Below the pieces are notes generated by a model. It was not told where the DNA came from and made no database searches. It saw only the letters and a list, made by a program, of their open reading frames with translations. A DNA stretch of 64,000 nt from Acinetobacter defluvii (GTDB lineage Bacteria > Pseudomonadota > Gammaproteobacteria > Pseudomonadales > Moraxellaceae), in the NCBI RefSeq assembly GCF_001704615.3, contig NZ_CP029397.2, forward strand, positions 2,666,001 to 2,730,000, written 5' to 3'. Position numbers and translations under genes: made by a program. How positions within the stretch are numbered: the first letter of the stretch is position 1; every line of letters starts with the position of its first letter. Below, in pieces: positions 58,451 to 64,000 of the stretch.

Positions 58451-60001
58451 TTAGCTCCATTTCAACTGTTGATCATCGGCATTTAAAAAATCAAACTGTT
58501 CAAAACGATCGACCAAACGTTGTAAATCCTGTTGTAAAGGGCGATCTTCCTCTACAAAAGTGAAGCTTTCAAGCACCCAATGTTGGAACTGCGTTAACAC
58601 GTCGCCTAATTCTTCAGATAAGCCTTTGAGTCGAATCGCTTGTACTGCAGCACAACAAAGTGCTGCCATCACTTGTTCCGTCAATAAAATCACGCGACTG
58701 GCATCTCGTGCTGCAATGGTGCCCATACTGACTTTGTCTTGATTATGACATTCGGTAGAACGTGAAAAAATTGAAGCTGCGAGTGTTTGTTTTAAGGCTT
58801 CTGCTGTCCATGCAGACACCGCGATTTGTACTGCTTTAAAACCATGATTGAGTGGTAAACGCTCAAGACTTGAACCTGTTAAATTGCGTGGTAAACCATG
58901 ATTCATCTTATGATCGACCAATTGTGCAAGTTGTCGGTCCATCAAGTCCGCAATATTGGCAATCATAATTTTTAAACTGTCCATGGCTTGTGCAATATGT
59001 CCACCATAAAAATGTCCACCATGTAAAACACGCAAATTCACTGGATCAATCAATGGATTATCATTGCTTGAGTTCAATTCATTTTCAATAAACTGACGTA
59101 ACCACAGTTTAGAATCCTCAAAAACACCAATAATATGCGGTGCACAACGTAATGAATAACGGTCTTGCAAACGTGGACTTTGATGTTCTGTTTGTACTTC
59201 GCTGTTTAGCCAACTTCGTAATTGTGCTGCAATCTGTTGTTGGCCTTGATGTGGTTTTTGCGCAAATAATACTTCATCAAAATGGCTTGGATTACCTTCT
59301 AAAGCCAAAACGTTCAGTGCAGTTACCAAGCTACTCGTTAAAGAAATTTGCTCAGCTTTTTTATAGTTTAGGCAAGCAATTGCGGTCATTACTGCCGTGC
59401 CATTCATCAAAGCCAAACCTTCTTTTGGACGTAAAACTAAAGCTTGAAGTTGATAGTCAGCATAGACTTGTGCAATGGGAACAATCTTCTCTTGTGATTG
59501 TAAATAGACATCACGCTCACCGACCAATGCCCCTGCAATATAAGACAATGGCGTTAAATCACCACTTGCGCCGACTGAACCTTCAGATGGAATCACAGGG
59601 ATAATATTTTCATTCAGTATCCATACTAAACGTTCTAACAATGCCAATGACACACCTGAATACCCCCGTGCCAAAGAGCATAAACGCGTCACGACCACTG
59701 CACGTGCTGTAACCAAATCTAAGTTTTGCCCTAAACCACAGCCATGAAAACGTGATAAATGTAGTGGTAACTCATGGACTTGATGTGTTGGGATCTCCAC
59801 AAGACAGGAATCACCATAACCCGTGGTCACACCATAGATCACACCTTCTTCATCTAACAATTGATCAAGAAAATCTGCACCACGTTGAATCAAATTTCGC
59901 CATTCTGCTGTTTCAGGCAGTGTCACACGGCAACGATTTTGCGCTACAGCCACAATTTGTTCGATTGTTAAGGCTTGCTCCCCAATCACTAAAACTTGCA
60001 T
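58451..60001 (-). CDS. HAL/PAL/TAL-family aromatic amino acid ammonia-lyase
   Basis: This 516-residue enzyme removes ammonia from histidine, tyrosine or phenylalanine using an autocatalytic MIO cofactor, formed here from Ala145-Ser146-Gly147 in SEGSVGASGDLTPLSYIAG. GVTTGYGDS supplies the inner-loop tyrosine, and NDNPLIDPVNLRVLHGGHFYGG the following active-site segment. At the position that discriminates substrates in characterised enzymes (LHLSRFHGCGLG) it has Phe85-His86, neither the Ser-His of HAL nor the His-Leu of Rhodobacter TAL. In this cluster it probably supplies a cinnamate or coumarate starter. The frame opens with TTG at 60016; the ATG at 60001 is preferred. Confidence 0.88.
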   Translation of the reverse strand: MQVLVIGEQALTIEQIVAVAQNRCRVTLPETAEWRNLIQRGADFLDQLLDEEGVIYGVTTGYGDSCLVEIPTHQVHELPLHLSRFHGCGLGQNLDLVTARAVVVTRLCSLARGYSGVSLALLERLVWILNENIIPVIPSEGSVGASGDLTPLSYIAGALVGERDVYLQSQEKIVPIAQVYADYQLQALVLRPKEGLALMNGTAVMTAIACLNYKKAEQISLTSSLVTALNVLALEGNPSHFDEVLFAQKPHQGQQQIAAQLRSWLNSEVQTEHQSPRLQDRYSLRCAPHIIGVFEDSKLWLRQFIENELNSSNDNPLIDPVNLRVLHGGHFYGGHIAQAMDSLKIMIANIADLMDRQLAQLVDHKMNHGLPRNLTGSSLERLPLNHGFKAVQIAVSAWTAEALKQTLAASIFSRSTECHNQDKVSMGTIAARDASRVILLTEQVMAALCCAAVQAIRLKGLSEELGDVLTQFQHWVLESFTFVEEDRPLQQDLQRLVDRFEQFDFLNADDQQLKWS

Positions 60002-60016
60002 CTTGTTATTTTCCAA

Positions 60017-60943
60017 CTACTTATTCCAAAAATGATAAAAATTAAACCATTGATAAGGTGCGCGTATGCAATGCTGTTCTAGTAAAGCAACATATTGACG
60101 GGTAATCACTTGCATGGTCGCCAAGCGATTTGCTCTCGGTAAATCGACTTTGTCAGCCAACATATGAATATGTACATCAAACTGATCTTGTTGCCGATAA
60201 CAAAACACTGCCAATAAAGGAACTTTGAGTAAACTCGCCAAAATCCATGCACCTTGTGGCCACTGTGCATCCTCACCTAAAAAACTCACTTTCTGTACAC
60301 GTTGTGACTGCACAGGCACACGATCTGCCGCTAAGATCACCCATTCACCTTGATCTAGTTTATCTTGTAGTAACATCGCAGTTTCAATCCCTAACTCATC
60401 GACTGAGATCAAATGAATGTCTGCTTTATCATTAATTGTCTTTAAAAATTGATTGAATTTAGTAGCATGCTTTTGATAAACCAACACATTAATTTTTTGC
60501 GGATGTTCGGATTTAATCGCGCGCAATAATTCTACATTGCCAAAATGCGATACCATAATGATCGCACCTTTTTGATAATGTGCACGAAAATGCGCATGCC
60601 CATACAAATTTAGCTTTTGCTCAGGAATCGAACCTAACCACCCTTCAATTTTATCTAAAATACATTCACCAAATTGCATCAAATGCGTATATGTCTGCGC
60701 AAATGTTGGTGCTTGTGAAAATGGTGAGCGTTCACCTGCAAACTGATGTAATTTATTGAGATATTCTAAAGAAGCTTGTTTGGCTAGATTCGAAAATAGC
60801 CAATACCACATGATCACAAAATACAATACGATACGACACAATACTCGCCCACCAATGCGATAGAACCACAACATTAAAGTCAGTGGCAGCATGCCGCCCT
60901 TTTCTTTGAGTTGATTCCATTGTGGACGAGCAGATTCAGACAT
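60017..60943 (-). CDS. LpxL-like lysophospholipid acyltransferase of the aryl polyene cluster
   Basis: This 308-residue membrane-associated acyltransferase of the LpxL/HtrB group has an N-terminal hydrophobic stretch (residues 18-55), the catalytic HFGNVE in IIMVSHFGNVELLRAIK, WVILAADRVPV, and the terminal YQWFNFYHFW. In aryl polyene clusters such enzymes attach the acyl chain or glycolipid to the pigment. In E. coli, as I recall, glycosyltransferase and acyltransferase are one polypeptide (ApeJ); here they are two overlapping genes (eight bases). Confidence 0.85.
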   Translation of the reverse strand: MSESARPQWNQLKEKGGMLPLTLMLWFYRIGGRVLCRIVLYFVIMWYWLFSNLAKQASLEYLNKLHQFAGERSPFSQAPTFAQTYTHLMQFGECILDKIEGWLGSIPEQKLNLYGHAHFRAHYQKGAIIMVSHFGNVELLRAIKSEHPQKINVLVYQKHATKFNQFLKTINDKADIHLISVDELGIETAMLLQDKLDQGEWVILAADRVPVQSQRVQKVSFLGEDAQWPQGAWILASLLKVPLLAVFCYRQQDQFDVHIHMLADKVDLPRANRLATMQVITRQYVALLEQHCIRAPYQWFNFYHFWNK

Positions 60944-61685
60944 CCGTTGAACCTGTGAATTTATTTTTTAATAATTTAGGCAAACGTAATAACATGCCTG
61001 CCAATAAACGTGAATGCGCCTTGCTCATCCCTAAATTGTCACGCCACACATGAAAATGTGAAATACCTTGTTCAGGATAAATCACTTTGGTCGGCACATT
61101 GATGAAAGGGACATTTTCCCATTTTAAACGTACTAAAATCTCACTATCAAAACCCATACGGGGTTGAAATTTTGCAGTATTTAAAATATGAATCGTTTGT
61201 GCCAGTGGATAAACTCGAAAGCCACACATACTGTCTTTAATTTCAAAAGATAAACTGTTGATCCACACCCAAATATGCGTGGCATAACGTCCATATAAGC
61301 GTCTTTTCGGGACAGAGTCATCAAAAATCGGCTGACCAATCACCATAGCTTGCGGATGTTGTTGAGAGATGTCTAAAAACTTTGCGATATCCGCCCAATC
61401 ATGCTGCCCATCTGCATCTATTTGTAAAGCATGACTCAAACCAAGCTCAAATGCTTTGTTTAAACCTGTCATCACTGCCTGACCTTTGCCTTGATTTAAC
61501 GCATGTTCCAGCAACACAACATGTTTAAATGCAGTCGCTAATGTGCGTAATAATTGGCTACAGGCTTCATCACTTCCATCATTCACCACAATAATAGGCA
61601 GGGCAAATTGATTTAAATGTTCTAGCAAAGCCTGAATATAATGCGGATGATTATAAACAGGAATGACAAAGCCATATTTAGACAT
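60936..61685 (-). CDS. Family-2 glycosyltransferase of the aryl polyene cluster
   Basis: This 249-residue glycosyltransferase is of the dolichol-phosphate-mannose-synthase-like type. FVIPVYNHPHYIQALLEHL opens the nucleotide-binding fold, VVNDGSDEACSQLL gives the first Asp, and LQIDADGQHDWADI has the DxD metal motif; CGFRVYPL is conserved in this subgroup. No membrane helix is seen. It probably glycosylates a lipid anchor or the polyene. It overlaps neighbours on both sides by eight bases. Confidence 0.85.
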   Translation of the reverse strand: MSKYGFVIPVYNHPHYIQALLEHLNQFALPIIVVNDGSDEACSQLLRTLATAFKHVVLLEHALNQGKGQAVMTGLNKAFELGLSHALQIDADGQHDWADIAKFLDISQQHPQAMVIGQPIFDDSVPKRRLYGRYATHIWVWINSLSFEIKDSMCGFRVYPLAQTIHILNTAKFQPRMGFDSEILVRLKWENVPFINVPTKVIYPEQGISHFHVWRDNLGMSKAHSRLLAGMLLRLPKLLKNKFTGSTDV

Positions 61686-63402
61686 GCTCAGCTCCTGTTG
61701 CTTTTACCTCTAAAGCATTTTGTACATTTTGCAATGCAAACAGCAAACGCCCCGAAGCCAACAACTGTTCAGCCGAGCGCATTTCAAAATGAACTTTGTG
61801 CTGTTTACGAACTAAAGTTAGCTCAACGATTGCAAATGGTTTAATCAAATCTTGAAATTTAAGTTGTTCATAACCATTGCACCATGCCAAATCTGACCAA
61901 ATTTGTTTCGCAAACTGCTGAATAAAACTAATTTGCCCCACTCCAGGATAGATCGAATAATCAGGGAAATGTCCTTTAAAACATTCCAGCTCAGGAGAAA
62001 ATTCAAGCTGAAATTTAGCATTGTCGGTATTTTGTTGATGTTGTAAAACCACAGGAGAAAATTGCGGTTGAAACAAAGCTTGCATCATTTGTTTATTTAA
62101 CTTTGACTGGCTATTTCGTGGCAATTGGGATAAAAAACGCCACTGCCGTGGTATTGCGATACTTTCTAATTTATCAATAAGTTGTTGTTTGAGTTGTGCT
62201 ACAAAACAGGCTTTACCGCCTTGTACTAAAACTTGTTGTGCAGACTCTGTCAGCACCGTAACACAAGCTAGGATTTGCCGATGTTCTTTTTCAAGCAATA
62301 AAGCATGACATTCCACAACATCATGCAAACTTAATATTTTTTGCTCAATCGCATCCAGACTCAAACGCTTTTCTTCTAACTTAACGATACGATCTAAACG
62401 TCCTAACAACTGAAATACAGATTTACTGTTCGTTGCATCTACGCTTTTGGCGCGATCCCCTGTAAAAATCCAATCCTCAGTAAACGCATGATTGGTTTTC
62501 ACACCTAATTCTTCTTGTTCAGTTACTTGAATTTGAACATTGGCAAAAGGTGTCCACAAAGCATCATCCTGTTGACGATGGGCAATCCCCCCCGTTTCAG
62601 AGCTCCCCAATACTTCAACAATCGGACGGTTTAAGTAAGGACGCACACCTGACTCAAGCTTCCCACCTGAAGAATAAACATATTGACACTCTTGCAATAC
62701 GACATCCTTTGTCCAACGTTTGAGTAAAGCTGGACTAGAAATGACATAATTGTATTGCTTCAATACGCTTAATCTCTGCTGGGCTGCCACCACATCTTCA
62801 GGAAATGCGAGTTGAGGAGAATAAAAACTGCGTCCACTCGCCAAAGGCAACAATAATTTAAACAATAAACCATAAATATGTTGGTGACTGACTGTCGCAA
62901 TGGCAATACAAGCTTTATCTAAATCAAAGCTTTGATCCAAACCCTGTACTTCATTCAACAATTGACGCAATGTTCTTGGAATTTTTTTAGGTTGCCCGGT
63001 CGAACCTGAGGTATAAAAATAGACGTGTCCTGTTTGCAAAAAATGATCATCAAACTGAAGCTGCGGGGGAGTAATGTTATTTACGCAATCATGTGAATGT
63101 TCAGAAATTTGCTGACGCGTTAAAAAATAAATCCCCTGTTCTGCCAACTCAAGCTCTAAATCTTTGACACGATTGGGGACGAGTACAAGCTGCTTGTTGC
63201 CAAGTAAAGCTGCGAAGAATAAAACTAAGAATTCATAACTGTTATTTTCCCAAAGTGCATATTGCTTAGCATCCAAACCTTGCATGAGATTGGCTTGCTG
63301 ATAAACATCTTGCCAAAAATCTGCAAAACTGATTTGGCGTAGATCTTCTTGAATACAAAATATTTTTGAAGATTGAATATGCGTTTGGAAATGACACAAC
63401 AT
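61678..63402 (-). CDS. AMP-ligase/hotdog dehydratase fusion (ApeH-ApeI type)
   Basis: This 574-residue two-domain protein has an adenylating ligase from 1 to about 440: HVYFYTSGSTGQPKKIPRT (A3 loop, near 130), VLGSSETGGIAHRQ (A5), WIFTGDRAKSV (A7) and the A10-like lysine in NSQSKLNKQ. A FabA/FabZ-type domain follows from about 465 to the end, seen in SPELECFKGHFPDYSIYPGV. The ligase should load the aryl starter onto the carrier protein, and the hotdog domain should act as the second dehydratase with ApeP. In E. coli, as I recall, these are separate genes apeH and apeI, so the fusion is notable. It overlaps the glycosyltransferase gene. Confidence 0.87.
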   Translation of the reverse strand: MLCHFQTHIQSSKIFCIQEDLRQISFADFWQDVYQQANLMQGLDAKQYALWENNSYEFLVLFFAALLGNKQLVLVPNRVKDLELELAEQGIYFLTRQQISEHSHDCVNNITPPQLQFDDHFLQTGHVYFYTSGSTGQPKKIPRTLRQLLNEVQGLDQSFDLDKACIAIATVSHQHIYGLLFKLLLPLASGRSFYSPQLAFPEDVVAAQQRLSVLKQYNYVISSPALLKRWTKDVVLQECQYVYSSGGKLESGVRPYLNRPIVEVLGSSETGGIAHRQQDDALWTPFANVQIQVTEQEELGVKTNHAFTEDWIFTGDRAKSVDATNSKSVFQLLGRLDRIVKLEEKRLSLDAIEQKILSLHDVVECHALLLEKEHRQILACVTVLTESAQQVLVQGGKACFVAQLKQQLIDKLESIAIPRQWRFLSQLPRNSQSKLNKQMMQALFQPQFSPVVLQHQQNTDNAKFQLEFSPELECFKGHFPDYSIYPGVGQISFIQQFAKQIWSDLAWCNGYEQLKFQDLIKPFAIVELTLVRKQHKVHFEMRSAEQLLASGRLLFALQNVQNALEVKATGAEHV

Positions 63403-63408
63403 TTGATA

Positions 63409-63990
63409 TCACTCGTTATTTTGATCATCTAACTCAGCCAAAACTTGCTGATTTAAACGTTGCTGGCGTTTACGTAAAATAAATTCGCCTAAAAATAAAA
63501 TTCCCATCAAAATATAGGAAATAAAACCATTATAAATCACCCAAACTTTCATGGGTGCAAAGATCACCGTATATAAAGCAATTACTGCATTTATAACAAA
63601 AAAAACACACCAGATAATGGTAACTTTTCTCGTCCAGATCACCCCAGATTCAGGCAAGTCAGGTTCGACTAAGCGTGCAAAACGTTCAATCATTGACGGC
63701 GGTTTGATCAATGTTGTTGCGAAAATAATGCCAGCACCCACACTCATAAAAACAGGATACATCTTCAACCAAGCATGGTCTTTTAAGAGTAAACTTAAAC
63801 CACCACACAAAATGGCAAACCAAGTCAGAGGTAATAATAGGGAGTTACCTTTGCTCAATAATCGCATCACACCCAGTACAATTAAAATCGCACTGACCCA
63901 AACAAAGTGCCCTTGCGATAATCCCCAACCAATCAAAAAGGGATACAAAATCATTAAAATAATGACGATCCCTTTTATAACCGATTTCAT
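63409..63990 (-). CDS. COG4648-type membrane protein of the aryl polyene cluster (ApeG-like)
   Basis: This 193-residue inner-membrane protein has about five hydrophobic segments: VIKGIVIILMILYPFLIGWG, residues 30-50, 52-66, 125-145 (IIWCVFFVINAVIALYTVIFA) and 148-170. A conserved PPSMIERFARL lies in the cytosolic loop. Function is unknown, but homologues sit between the carrier-protein genes and the AMP-ligase in aryl polyene clusters. A TGA lies directly upstream on the same strand (63991-63993), probably the stop of the next gene, whose body is outside the window. Confidence 0.78.
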   Translation of the reverse strand: MKSVIKGIVIILMILYPFLIGWGLSQGHFVWVSAILIVLGVMRLLSKGNSLLLPLTWFAILCGGLSLLLKDHAWLKMYPVFMSVGAGIIFATTLIKPPSMIERFARLVEPDLPESGVIWTRKVTIIWCVFFVINAVIALYTVIFAPMKVWVIYNGFISYILMGILFLGEFILRKRQQRLNQQVLAELDDQNNE

Positions 63991-64000
63991 TCAGCCGACA

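Noticed and set aside
59140..59604. Plus-strand frame of 154 codons inside the ammonia-lyase gene
   Set aside because: It is antisense to the MIO-containing core; a shadow of a well-supported gene.

Overview
The window is a chromosomal segment of a gamma-proteobacterium of the genus Acinetobacter. The best single marker is the outer-membrane protein at 45057-46082. From its signal peptide ([21 protein letters not shown]) through the barrel and the C-terminal peptidoglycan-binding domain it reads as Acinetobacter OmpA. AT-rich DNA, HemJ as the protoporphyrinogen oxidase, and the local order of housekeeping genes agree with this. The species cannot be named from the sequence alone.

Layout. 1-838: end of the minCDE division locus (minD truncated by the window edge, minE complete). 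839-5838: a PA4642-family protein, a LysE-type exporter, a small membrane protein and ftsK. 6111-10955: trxB, a methyltransferase with a regulatory domain, the two N-degron transferases aat and bpt, and rimI. 11067-11948: a metal-dependent hydrolase. 12432-17063: the str operon rpsL-rpsG-fusA-tuf on the minus strand, with a strong promoter and structured spacers. 17250-18977: an EcsC-family protein with a long duplicated tail. 19207-30272: five consecutive plus-strand genes (MoxR AAA+ ATPase, DUF5682, VWA, SWIM zinc finger, DUF4132) equivalent to the uncharacterised E. coli yehL-yehM-yehP-yehQ plus yehI set. 30535-44018: housekeeping and transport genes (fabB, hemJ, an old yellow enzyme, mutM, a parvulin, mscL, typA, an NCS2 permease, rsmC, lysP, rtcB). 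44425-48295: a C39-like peptidase, ompA, an orphan FimT/GspH pseudopilin and a thiolase.

48422-63990, all on the minus strand, is most of an aryl polyene (APE) pigment cluster. In transcription order it holds a COG4648 membrane protein, an AMP-ligase fused to a hotdog dehydratase, a glycosyltransferase, an LpxL-like acyltransferase, an aromatic ammonia-lyase, a thioesterase, a LolA-like protein, an MMPL/RND exporter, a flavin-dependent oxidoreductase, a DUF3261 lipoprotein, a ketosynthase, a dehydratase, a ketoreductase, a second ketosynthase, a small exported protein and a phosphopantetheinyl transferase. Most of these genes overlap or nearly touch. The acyl carrier proteins and the chain-length-factor partner are not in the window and probably lie just beyond its right edge.

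The observations most worth following are the yeh-type five-gene cassette, and the structured leader before rtcB, which has a consensus-like promoter, a nine-codon ORF with a perfect Shine-Dalgarno, three helices and an intrinsic terminator. Others are the hairpin/CGCAAG repeat modules in two intergenic regions and the composition of the APE cluster (ligase-dehydratase fusion, halogenase-like flavoenzyme, ammonia-lyase). I saw no tRNA, rRNA, insertion sequence, prophage or CRISPR array.
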